A stretch of DNA of 64,000 nucleotides, from assembly GCA_028641055.1 (NCBI GenBank), contig CM054057.1, positions 325,940,941 through 326,004,940 on the forward strand, given 5' to 3'. Position numbers and translations under genes: made by a program. How positions within the stretch are numbered: position 1 is the first letter of the stretch; every line of letters starts with the position of its first letter. Under the pieces are notes generated by a model. That model made no database searches. It saw nothing but the letters and a program-made list of their open reading frames with translations, and was not told where the DNA came from. Positions 47,809 to 57,980 of this stretch are shown piece by piece. The stretch is from Alopecurus myosuroides (taxonomy: Eukaryota; Streptophyta; Magnoliopsida; Poales; Poaceae).

Positions 47809-50800
47809 ATGGCACCAGCTATCCCTCCTGCATGGATCTGGAAGGTAACCTATTCTACCTTCAAGGATCTAGATCGGGGGCGTGTCAAGTCGTACGATGG
47901 ATCCATCCATCTTTGGATCAAGGAGCACTCTCGTGATTGGATCTCCCTCAAGGATGCAAAGGGTACATCTTTGGTGGGGAGATACGTGGATCTTGATGAG
48001 AAAATCGATCTTGGGTTTAAGGTACGCTTCCCAGATCACACTGCCCTAGTTGGCATTTGCTTGGTTTCTCCCATTGACTAGGATCAAGCGGCATCTGTCG
48101 GATCTTCAATGCCTATGGACTCAGTCATTGAGTAAAATTCACCTGGATTAATTGGATCGGTATCTCAAGGCAGCATTAATGATGATATTTCTGTCACGAC
48201 TACCATGGATAACTGCGCCTCGACTGTCTATGATTCTATCTCAATGGGGCTGGACTTTTTCGCATGGTTACAAATTTGCTAAAGAGATTGATCGTCTTTT
48301 TTCATCAACAGTGCATCCAACTTATTACTCTGGGCATTTTATTATGGTGGTCTCTTTTGCACGTTCGTGGTTTCGTCTTAATGAAGATTCTGTTGCTATT
48401 GCCCTAGAGGCGGTTATTGGAGGTTTTTGTGGCAGCCTAAAAGTTTCTCATCTTAATGATAGAACCTTTTCTTTTAATGTTTCCAATAATCTTGTTGGAT
48501 TTCATATTTATAAACTCAGATCTTTCTCTTGTGATAAATTCAAATGTTCCTTTAACCTTTGGGGTAGAGGAGGACCTCATTGGACAAGTGAATTTAAATC
48601 TTGGCAAGAGGAATGCGATAAAGAGTGGATTCTGGTTAGTCCAACCAAAAAGAAGATTCAACTTGGCTTGGATGCTTTGAAGTTACCTGTTCCAAGGTCT
48701 AGCATCAAATCCACAAGTTCAATGAGCAAGAAATTGGTTTTCTCGGACTCTCTTAGTTATGATGCTTGCAAAGGGTATTCAGATCCATCGTCAAATTCAT
48801 TGGGTATCACTTTTGGCTCTTTCAATAATATTGAGGATTCAACTCCCATTATATCAGCTTCTAATTCTCTGGATCAAGTTATTCTGGCCCCTCCTGAAGA
48901 CACGGGACAACTTGGCCTTCAATCTGTCATTGATGACATTGCTTATCGTTTATGGAAATGTGCTAGATGCCTCTCTATGAAACACGATAAAGATAATTGC
49001 AGTAATGATATTCGATGTCGTAAATGCTTTTCTTATGGCCACATTGAGAGAAACTGTTTTAGTAAACGGAACTCATCTCGTATTTGGGTTCCAAAAAAAA
49101 GGTTTTGTGTCCCTCCGTGAGAACTCAAGAGTCAGCCGGGGCCGTTACGCCTTCCGTCCCACCTCTCCCTGACAAGGCCACCACCACATGTCGGTTAACC
49201 CCTGACCCTGTCCTCAGCGAGCACTCCTCGATTGCCCCAAAAACCATGGCGACCTTCGAGCTCAATCCGGCGAGGTGGGTGCCGCAGGGATTCCAAATCG
49301 TCGACGGCGGACCTTCGAGACTCCCTCGCTCCTTCTACACGCCCACAGTTCCTCCCACCAGAGCCCATGAAGCTTACTGCGTGGCTATCGTGGAACCAGA
49401 GCAGTTGCCAGAGGAAGAGCAGTTCTGGAGATTACAGGTTCGTGATTATATCGAACAAACTCTTCAGCGTGTTGTTGAGGATGCGCAGCCTTGCCTCTTT
49501 GGTACTGGCCTTTTCAAGATGCATAGCCCTACTGCGCGTACTGCCTTGGTTCAGAACGGTCCCTATGAGCTTCAGGAGAATATTTTTGTGCATTTTGTTA
49601 ATCATGATAATCGCACACAATTACATAAATCGGCTTTTGGTTCTCGCACTGGCTGGATTATGCTGCTGGGGGTTCCGTTTGATTTCCGCAATGAAAGGGA
49701 TTTAGCGAATGCCATGTCTCCCTTTGGAATATTTCACCATTGGCATCACCTCGATGGTATCCTGGATAGAACTATGGTTTATGTTACTTTTATCTCTCCC
49801 CAGCTTGTACCGCGAGATATTGTATTTGGGAATTTCAGTTCACTGGGCGCAGTGAGAGAATCCTGGACTGCCCCTGCTATATTCTGTCTGCAGAGTTTGA
49901 TGAAGTGCTTCCACCTGATGAAGACCCGATGCCGTTTGATGGGAACCCGCATCCCTTACCTGGTCACCTGCAGCAGGATCTTGGTCACTTTGTGCTGCCT
50001 CAATATCCTGAACTTGGTTGGAATTTACCTCCTCCAGTGGCAGATCTCCCCAATCAGCAACCTGATGATGATGAGATGCAGCAGCAGGACCTGGCAGCTG
50101 GGCAAGTTGGAGGGTGGGATCACCACCTCCCCCTTCATGAATCTAATTCCACGGTCAGCTCTGACTCTGATAATTCTGTTAACCAGAATGTTCTTATGGT
50201 CAATATGTTGCAGGTCCACACTGCACATGTTGCACCACCTGCCTCCTGTCTTTTTGCTTGGCCATGGGTTCAGAGGAATTCCCACATGTATGGGCATGTC
50301 CTGCCCCCATCCATGCAATGGGAGAATGTGCTGAAGAAGTTTGTTCCTATTATGTACATGTCATCTGTCAGGCCCTATGGACTTTCTCCAAGTCCTTTTT
50401 CAATGATTACTACTGCCACAGTTCCTTTTAAAGGAACTATTTTTCAGTTTACTGCCAAGAGAAGGTTCTTCAAAGCCCAGAGAGCTGCTAGGAAATTGTG
50501 CCTTGAAAGTTCTCCTGATTCTTATGTCCCATTGCCCAGTGCTCCTCATAAGGATATTGATTCCTTTCCTTCACCTTCTTCTGATATCCCTTCAAGGAAG
50601 AGAAGGAAAGGTAAAATGGGCACTCCCTCTGTGGAATCTTCTCTCATAAGAAGCACCAGGCAAGCTGCTATGCATAATGGGTACAAGCTAGTGGCAATGC
50701 AGGACAACCCACAACCCAGGAAGAAACCAAGATCTGCTAGGCCTGCTGCAGACAATGTCCCTGCCACTCCTCATACCCCAATTGTGATTCTACAGCAGGT

Positions 50801-50888
50801 TGGGAGGGCTCTGGAGATTGCTGATGAAGAGCTCACTGAGGACAAGCTTGATGCTGTCCCAGATTCTCCTAAAGACAAGAGGAAGTAA
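47809..50888 (+). pseudogene. ORF1 of LINE H, broken by frameshifts
   Basis: ATG 47809 gives MAPAIPPAWIWKVTYSTF and reads to a stop at 48079-48081. The reading is then disturbed until it settles in the frame used from about 48290. This carries the core (SLKVSHLNDRTFSFNVSNNL) and two adjacent CCHC knuckles, CARCLSMKHDKDNC and CRKCFSYGHIERNC (48959-49060). Another frame starts at ATG 49246 in good context (ACCATGG), with MATFELNPARWVPQGF, the usual opening of a second part of plant LINE ORF1 proteins. A frameshift near 49870-49905 leads to the final frame, ending at 50888 after a basic segment (PSRKRRKGK). The product would be the RNA-binding chaperone of the LINE. Whether the pieces were once one ORF or two is open. 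Confidence 0.75.
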
Positions 50889-51107
50889 TAATGTTAGGAA
50901 GGCTATTTTATTGTAATGACTTTTGTCCTTGGTTGCTCCTGTACTCTCTGGTTATCTATTGGGAGCTTTATTTTGTAAAGTCTCTGATGCTTTTGGGCCC
51001 TTTTGTGGATTTATCAGTGAACTATCCATATATTGCATCAATGGTGTCTTTTGTACTTCTGGTAGCTGGCTGGTACATCTATTTTGCTCATTCAATCCTT
51101 TATTTTA

Positions 51108-54100
51108 ATGGATAGTACATCATATTTATTCTTGGATTGGAAAGTTTTGGACTGGAATGTCAGGGGGCTTAATGATAAAAATAAAAGGTTATTGGTTTAT
51201 AACAAAATTGAGGAAAGCCAGTGTGCTATTGTCTGTCTGCAAGAAACAAAATGTGAGGATTTTGATCACAGTTTCATTAGATCTTTTTGTCCTAAGAGAT
51301 TTGATAAATTTGTGTTCTCTCCATCTGTGGGAGCCTCTGGTGGAATTATTGTTCTCTGGAACAGTGCTATTTTTGATGGAGAATTGATTGATTGTTTCAA
51401 GTCTGCCATTAAAATTTGCTTTACATCTAAGCATAATCTTTCTTCCTGGACCTTGGTTACTGTTTATGGTCCTTGCAGTGGGTTAGACAGGGATATCTTT
51501 GTCCAATGGCTTTATGATTTAATAATTCCTACACATGAAAACTGGTTACTGGTGGGTGATTTCAATTTGGAAAACAGGAATAAACCTGGGGCTGACATGA
51601 ATGATATTTTCATTTTTAATGAAATTATTAGCCATCTTGGGTTAATTGAACTCCCTTTAAAAGGAAGATCCTTTGCTTGGTCCAATATGCAAGATCAACC
51701 TCTTCTTGAACAGCTTGATTGGTTTTTTACTAGCACATGGTGGACCTTAAACTACCCCAATACCATGGTCATGCCTCTTGCTAAGTCCACCTCTGATCAT
51801 GTACCATGTGTCATCTCCATCTCCGCCACCATTCCAAAAGCCCAGATTTTCAGGTTTGAGAACCATTGGATCCATCAGCCAGGTTTCATGGATCTTATTG
51901 ATAGAGTTTGGAAATGGCCTGTTAGGAAAAACAACATTGCTGCCACCATTACTGCTAAACTTAAAAAGGTGGGGTAGAAACCTCTCTAATCTGAAGTTTT
52001 TAATTGCCAATTGCAATAAGGTAATTTTGAACTTGGATACTCTGGAGGAGGAAAGGAGTCTTAGCATACCTGAATTTAATTTCAGAACTATTGTTAAAAC
52101 ACACCTGAATAAGATGCTCCTCTCTCAATCTGCTTATTGGAAGAATAGATGCACCATCAGATGGGTGCAACTTGGTGGAGAAAATACCAAATTCTTTCAT
52201 GCCAAAGATACATAAAGGTATAGAATTAATACTATTGCTGAGATTAAAAATGAGGAAGGGATCTCATTGATTGATCATCATCATAAGGCGGCTGCATTTT
52301 GGACCCGTTTCAAGAATAGAATGGGGGTCTCATCTGTCATCACTCAACATTTAAATCTTTCCAATTTTATAAAGCCTTCTGATAACCTGGATTGTCTTAT
52401 TAATCCATTCACCCCAGAGGAAATTGTTAATGTTATGAAATCTCTTAAGACTGATAGAGCTCCAGGGCCTGATGGTTTCAATGGTCTTTTTGTGAAAAAA
52501 TGTTGGGATGTGTTAAAAGAATATTTCACTCAACTGTGCCATGATGTTCATTCAGGGGGTCTATCTTTGCAGAGTATAAATGATTCTTATATCACTCTCA
52601 TACCAAAAACAAATTCCCCTGAGACTGTTAATGATTTCAGGCCAATTTCATTGACTAATACTTGTCTCAAATTTGTCACCAAGCTGATTGCTAATAGAAT
52701 GCAGAATATTATTTGTGATACAATTCATGATAACCAATATGGTTTCATAAAAGGTAGAACTATCCAAGACTGTCTTGCCTGGTCTTTTGAATTCTTGTTC
52801 CAATGCCAGCAGTCCAAGAAGAAAATAGTGGTCCTCAAAATTGATTTTGAAAAGCCCTTTGATACCTTGGATCATGAAGCTATTTTACAAGTCTTGAGAA
52901 TGAAAGGATTTCCAGAGCTTTTTATTTGTTGGGTCAGAGAAATTCTAGCATCTGGTTCTTCCTCTGTGCTTCTTAATGGGATTCCTGGCAAGAAATTTAT
53001 CTGCAAAAGAGGAGTTAGGCAGGGAGATCCACTGTCTCCTCTCCTATTTGTTGAAGGAGCTGATTTATTACAAAGCCTAGTCAATAAGGCTTATTCTGAT
53101 GGAATACTTTCCTCTCCTATCCCAGTTAGAAAATACTTCCCCATTATTCAGTATGCTGATGATACCATAGTGGTTCTACCAGCATGTAAAAAAGACTTGG
53201 AGGTCTTCAAGGAAATTCTGCAAACATATGCTGCCTTTACAGGATTGAAAATCAATTTTCACAAATCCTCTACGATTCCTATCAATCTGGATTCTGTTGA
53301 AACTACTGCTCTGGCTGAATTTTTCCAGCGTAAAACTGGGTCTATGCCTTTCACTTATCTTGGATTGCCCATGGGTACTACTAGACCAACTATTAAAGAT
53401 TTTTCACCATTAATTGATAGAGTTGAGAGAAGGCTTTCGGCCACTTCCTCATTTCTTTCCTATGGTGATAGGCTGGTGTTGGTAAATTCTGTATTATCTT
53501 CACTACCAACATATTACATGCTCTCTTTGGTTATTCCTGCTGGTGTTATTGAGGTCATTGACAGAGCAAGAAGGCACTGTTTGTGGAGCAAGAGAGGGAA
53601 GGACAAAGCTAATTCTCTTGCAGCTTGGTCTATGGTGTGTAAACCTAAAAGTAAGGGAGGACTTGGGGTCCTAAATTTGAAAGTACAAAATTCTGCTCTT
53701 CTACTCAAACACCTAGATAAATTTTATAACCAGGAGGACTTGCCTTGGGTCCAGCTCATTACTGATGCTTACTATCATCAGTCTGTTCCTCATGCTGTGG
53801 TTGAATCAGGTTCTTTTTGGTGGAGAAATATTTTGGCTTTATCTGAGGAATACAGAAAATTCACTACATGCTCTGTGGGAAATGGTTTCACTGCTCTTTT
53901 TTGGGAGGATAATTGGCAGCCACAATTTCTTAAGATAACCTTCCCAAGGTTATATTCATTTGCTAAAGATAAGCTTCAATCTGTTCATGAGTTTTTACTA
54001 TGCACAGATTGTATTCAGAATTTTTCTCTCCCATTGACTATCCAAGCAAATGAGGAGTTAATGCTGTTGAAACGCATGATTGTCAATTTTACACTCCAGT

Positions 54101-54582
54101 CAAGTATTAAAGATCAATGGAGGAGTCCTAATTCAACTGGCAGATTACATCCAAGTTCTTTTTATAAACACCATTTTAATGGTATTCCTGATGATGTACT
54201 TTCCTATGGAATTTGGAAGAGTAAATGTCAGTCTAAACACATATTTTTTGCATGGCTCTTGCTGCATGATAGAATTAACACCAAGGATATGCTGATTAGA
54301 AGGCACTGGACTGTGAGTGACTCTTCTGATTGTGTCCTATGTTCTGCACATGTTTATGAAGACTGGAGGCATTTGTTCTTTAATTGCACATATAGTACAA
54401 GGATTTGGAACTATCTACAAATTTCTTGGAACCCAGGATCTTCACTTTTTACAATCAAGCCTGCCAAGAAACATTTCTCTGGTCCCTGCTTTGAGGAGAT
54501 AGCGATCCTGGCCTGCTGGGGCATCTGGAAACAGAGAAATGGTTGGATTTTTAAGAACATCAAACCAAGTTTTAGAGGATAG
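51108..54582 (+). pseudogene. ORF2 of LINE H: endonuclease and reverse transcriptase
   Basis: From ATG 51108: an apurinic-type endonuclease with DWNVRGLNDKNKR, CLQETKCE (catalytic Glu), VTVYGP, LVGDFNLE and TSDHVPCV (His). A TAG at 51975-51977 and a frame change follow. The RT part (52267-54582) is open for 771 codons: TLIPKTNSPETVNDFRPISL, GFIKGRTIQDC, VVLKIDFEKPFDTLDHEAI (usual palm motif with Lys-Pro for Lys-Ala), RGVRQGDPLSPLLF and the catalytic YADD (IIQYADDTIVVL). It ends with a zinc-binding RT C-terminal region (FFAWLLLHDRINTKDML, CVLCSAHVYEDWRHLFFNC). No RNase H is seen. It acts in target-primed reverse transcription. Confidence 0.9.
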
Positions 54583-54738
54583 AAGGCCTTGTTTATCCAG
54601 GAAGTCACTCTGCTTAAGTACAGGGTGAAGAGAGATCTCTCTGTTTTTTTTTGACTCCATGGATTGATTCACTCCCCTAATTCCCTGTATATAGTGTAAA
54701 TATTGTATATAACCTTTATTTCTTTAATAAATGGGGGG

Positions 54739-54759
54739 CTGTGGGGGATTCCCCCACAG
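54739..54759 (+). other. 3' UTR hairpin of LINE H
   Basis: CTGTGGGGG-ATT-CCCCCACAG forms a perfect 9-bp stem with a 3-nt loop, ending 10 bp before the A tail. In some LINEs a 3' stem-loop is recognised by the element's own RT; that role here is inference. Confidence 0.75.
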
Positions 54760-54778
54760 TAATGGTGTCAAAAAAAAA

Positions 54779-56502
54779 CTGCCCAAACAGGTCTCAGGAT
54801 CCATGGTTGTCTCATAGTTTACAACTTTACCCGGTTCCTTGAACTTATCCGGGTATGGTTCGGCTCTGATGGCGTCTGACAGACATTTAGGCCCGGCCAG
54901 GTTGGTCAGTACCGGACTTGCGCGTGATACATGAGACTCGGCTGGTGCGGCAGGGGGTGCGCCACCTGCTGCCCCTCGCACTGCTGACCCGGCCATGCGC
55001 CTCGCGCGGGAACTGTCGACTACTGCCTGTGCTGCCAAAACCGCGGGGGCTGCTAGCCTGTGAGGAGGAGGCGACATTTGCTGCTGCTCTGCCCTCCGTT
55101 GCGCCGAGCTTGACCTAATGTTCCTCGTATTTCCGGGTTGTCGACCGACATACGGCGTTCCATGCAAACCACTTCTATTATCCGGGTAGTTCGCCTGTTG
55201 AGCCACCGCGGTGCGTAACATCTCTATGGTCTGCCGGGTTTCAATTGCTCGAGGTGATTATCCCAACGGAATACGGTCGAGCGCTAGAGTCAGGGCGTAC
55301 ACGTTATCCATAGCGTTATTGAAGTGACCCGGTGGCGTATGAAACCGCGACGGTGGTGGTACAGTGTTGCCAGCCGTGATCCCAGTCTGTAACATGGGTA
55401 ATCCGGCATGCACGTCTGCCGGCTGTCTTCCCAAAGTTGCAGCCCGATACCCGGTTCCTTGATTCATCACCGGGACTGGTTGGTCCCGGGGGGTAATGAA
55501 CAACGCGGCCGGTTGTAAATTCCCACCCGTCGCAGGTAGCCTCGACTGATGCCTTTGATTGTATATCCGGGTTGTTTGAGCCTGAAGGCGTTCCTCCAAT
55601 TCTTCCAATTTGCGCTGGCGCAGGGCCACCCCCTGCCTCTCAGCTTCCACATCTCTTCTCCACTGCTCCAATGCGCGGCGGGCCACGTCCAGATCCTGGG
55701 CACGCGCTGCTGCATTTTCAGGAGTTATCACCGTTTCCAATACTGTGGGATCCAAGATCAGGTTATTGCTGAACAGAGCCGGATTTTGCAGTTGTGATGT
55801 TCCTAACCCCATCGTTCTGTTCGCCGTGAACCCGAACATGTTTCTGTTCTGTTCGCTTTCTCCTGTATGGCTGGTGATAGAGGCCGGCTCACCATTGACC
55901 CGGGCTATAACCGGGTCTCCATTAGTCGGTGCTTGCTGTTGGACCAGCGCTCGCGCCGCACCGGCCGCGGCCGTTGACACATCACCCTGATTAAGGGGTA
56001 TTGCAGGGGCTGTGTAGACCGCGACCCGGCGCGCGATGCCTGGCGAAGATTCGTACTCTTCCTCTTTGCAGCTATCTTCTTTGTACCGATCTTCAAGCAA
56101 GTGCAAGATAGACTCGGTATCATCTTCTCCCATAACCCGGCCACGCGGGGTCCATACCGGCTCCTCCGGCTGTTCCCTCTTCGTGGGGGGTTCCTTCTCC
56201 GGCTCTGCTGTCCCGACCGATTCTTCCCCGTCCGATTGAACACAAGTGGCGTCACCTGACATAGAGACATACTCATTATTGTCAGAAATTAAACCAGGTG
56301 TGCGTACCATACCGACGAAGACATTGACTCGGCCGATTGTGACGTCAGATCCGGCCTCTAGCTGATCCGACTCTGGCCCCCAGCCAAAGTCGTCCACGAT
56401 CTTCTCTCCTTCAACGTTGGTGATGATCTTGCCAATGACAAGGTCCTACATGCTTTCCCGAGCTTCTCCCGTGATGTAAACACATTTGGACGTAGGCCCC
56501 AT
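54779..56502 (-). pseudogene. Gag of element G, N-terminal part
   Basis: The frame starts at ATG 56502-56500, inside the primer-binding-site region, in the context CCACCATGG, giving MGPTSKCVYITGEARESM. A TAG follows at 56448-56446, after which the same frame runs on (DDFGWGPESDQ) to a TAA at 55260-55258 and then through RRAEQQQMSPPPHR to the LINE junction (YETTMDPETCLG). It contains a helical segment (QDLDVARRALEQWRRDVEAE and ELEERLQAQTTR, about 55580-55700) that may form a coiled coil, and Pro/Gln-rich linkers. Two in-frame stops and the LINE insertion disable it. The first start further in (GTG, near 56397) is less likely than the ATG. Confidence 0.75.
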
Positions 56503-56515
56503 GGTGGACGCCAAC
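56500..56515 (-). other. Primer-binding site region of element G
   Basis: Minus strand GTTGGCGTCCACCATG directly follows the 5' LTR end. It differs from the tRNA-Met site of A and B. I did not assign the priming tRNA. The gag ATG overlaps its end. Confidence 0.6.
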
Positions 56516-56988
56516 TGTCGCGGGATTATCGCGGCAGACGTTACCAGGGGTAACTTCGTATGGGGCGAATCGACTCTGGTGTTTGCGAGAGGGTTTAGCC
56601 CAGGGGAAATCATATCAACTGGTGATCTGGAAGTTCGGGCTACAATGTCGCCGAGACTCCGATCTAGGGTTACAAGCTCTCGAATACCTGGAATACTCGG
56701 ATACCTCTATTTCTCTCAATCTCAAAAGGCTCTGGTTTCTCTGTCCCAGGAGCCGGTTTATATATCACCCGGCTCCCTGGCTTTCCATACAAGGTACATA
56801 CGGAATCCTACCCGGAAACCACACATAACCCTAAGTTCCCTAACGTGACCCCAAGGCACGAATTACTAGATCCGCGCTCCCTTTTAGGCCTCCCGGAACC
56901 CCCTTTCTCTTGGGCCGGGTCTCGTGCGATGTCCTCCTGGCCGGGTCTCGCACAGGCGTGAGCCTACCGGGTTATCATCCCCCCAACA
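56516..56988 (-). repeat. 5' LTR of element G (right copy)
   Basis: This is a 473-bp copy of 36715-37186, ending at TSD CTACA (56989-56993). The minus-strand motif GATATATAAACCGG (about 56768-56755) is the likely TATA box and is present in both copies. Confidence 0.92.
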
Positions 56989-56993
56989 CTACA

Positions 56994-57937
56994 TATTATG
57001 GAGACCAGCTTGCTGATCTTTAGATTTCTCGGATTGTTAGCCTGCATGGAGTCCCTAGCAGGATTGTGTCTGATCGAGGATCACAGTTCACTTCTCGATT
57101 CTGGAAGAAGTTACACGAAGCACTTGGAACCAAGTTATCCTTTAGCACCGCCTATCACCCGCAGAACGATGGACAAACTGAGCGTGTGAACCAGATATTG
57201 GAAAACATGCTCCGTGCCTGTATTTTGTCTTATGGAGTCAAATGGGAAGACTGCCTGCCTTTCATGGAGTTTTCTTACAACAACACCTATCAGTCTAGCT
57301 TGCAGATGGCACCTTTTGGAGCCCTGTATGGACGCAAGTGTCGTACCCCGCTGAACTGGACTAAAACTGGAGATAGTGAAGTCTTTGGAGTAGACACTCT
57401 GCGTGCCGCAGAAGAACACGTTTAGCTTATTCGTGATCGCCTCAAGGAAGCTCAATCTCGCCAAAAGAGTTATGCTGACACAAAGCGTCGCGGCGTATCT
57501 TTCAGGATTTCGTGTATCTTCATGTCACACCGCTCAAAGGGATGCAGCGTTTTCATGTCAAGGGAAAGATTGCACCCCGATATATTGGCCCTTTTAAGAT
57601 ACTAGCCCGTCGTGGAAAAGTGTCTTGTCAATTGGAATTGCAAGAAGAGTTGTCAGTGTTTCACAATGTCTTTCATGTGTCCTTGCTCCGGAAGTGTCTT
57701 CATGCACCCGAGAAGGATCCCGCCTACCAAGACGTTGACTTCAGGACCATTGACCTGAATGTTGACCTGACCTACCCGTGATAGACCCCTGCGTGTTCTT
57801 GAGGAGAATGTTCGTGCGACCAGGAGGAATATTTCAAATTCCTTAAGATTCAGTGGACAAATCACTCCGAGGAAGAAGCTACCTGGGAGCATGAGAATTA
57901 CATCAGGAAGGAGTTAGCTGGTTTCCTTAAGGACTAG
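56994..57937 (+). pseudogene. Integrase C-terminal part and chromodomain of element A
   Basis: This continues the integrase after element G: VSLHGVPSRIVSDRGSQFTS (Asp), [16 protein letters not shown] (Glu), the GPY/F-type module (GKIAPRYIGPFKILARRGKV) and a chromodomain (KIQWTNHSEEEATWEHENY) ending at TAG 57935-57937. Lesions: TAG at 57021-57023, TAG at 57423-57425, a frameshift near 57500, a stop near 57779-57781 and a frameshift in the linker before the chromodomain. The chromodomain would direct integration to marked chromatin in an intact element. Confidence 0.9.
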
Positions 57938-57965
57938 ACCCGCGAATCTCGAGGCGAGATTCTTT

Positions 57966-57980
57966 TAAGGGGGGAAGATC
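57966..57980 (+). other. Polypurine tract of element A
   Basis: TAAGGGGGGAAGATC immediately precedes the 3' LTR and is the expected plus-strand primer. Confidence 0.85.

Larger units (their letters stand above)
47711..54778 (+). mobile_element. LINE H (L1-type non-LTR retrotransposon)
   Basis: It is inserted in the gag of element G. It has ORF1 with two CCHC knuckles, ORF2 with endonuclease, RT and a zinc-binding region, a 3' hairpin (54739-54759) and a 9-A tail (54770-54778). The 5' boundary is set where gag reading is lost and may be a few bases off. No clear TSD was found, which suggests loss of some target sequence at the 5' junction. Length is about 7.1 kb, close to full length for plant L1-type elements. 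Confidence 0.85.
36715..56988 (-). mobile_element. Element G: Tat-type Ty3/gypsy retrotransposon with antisense gene
   Basis: It is bounded by 472- and 473-bp LTRs with a perfect TSD CTACA (36710-36714 and 56989-56993) and inserted in A's integrase. On the minus strand it encodes gag, protease, RT, two RNase H regions and integrase; the second RNase H (HFDGSKQYEGSGAGVVL) is the hallmark of the Tat lineage. A plus-strand multi-exon gene lies between pol and the 3' LTR, as in Grande-like relatives. LINE H splits gag. LTR copies differ at about 15 of 472 positions by eye. Several stops and frameshifts make it non-autonomous. Confidence 0.92.
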
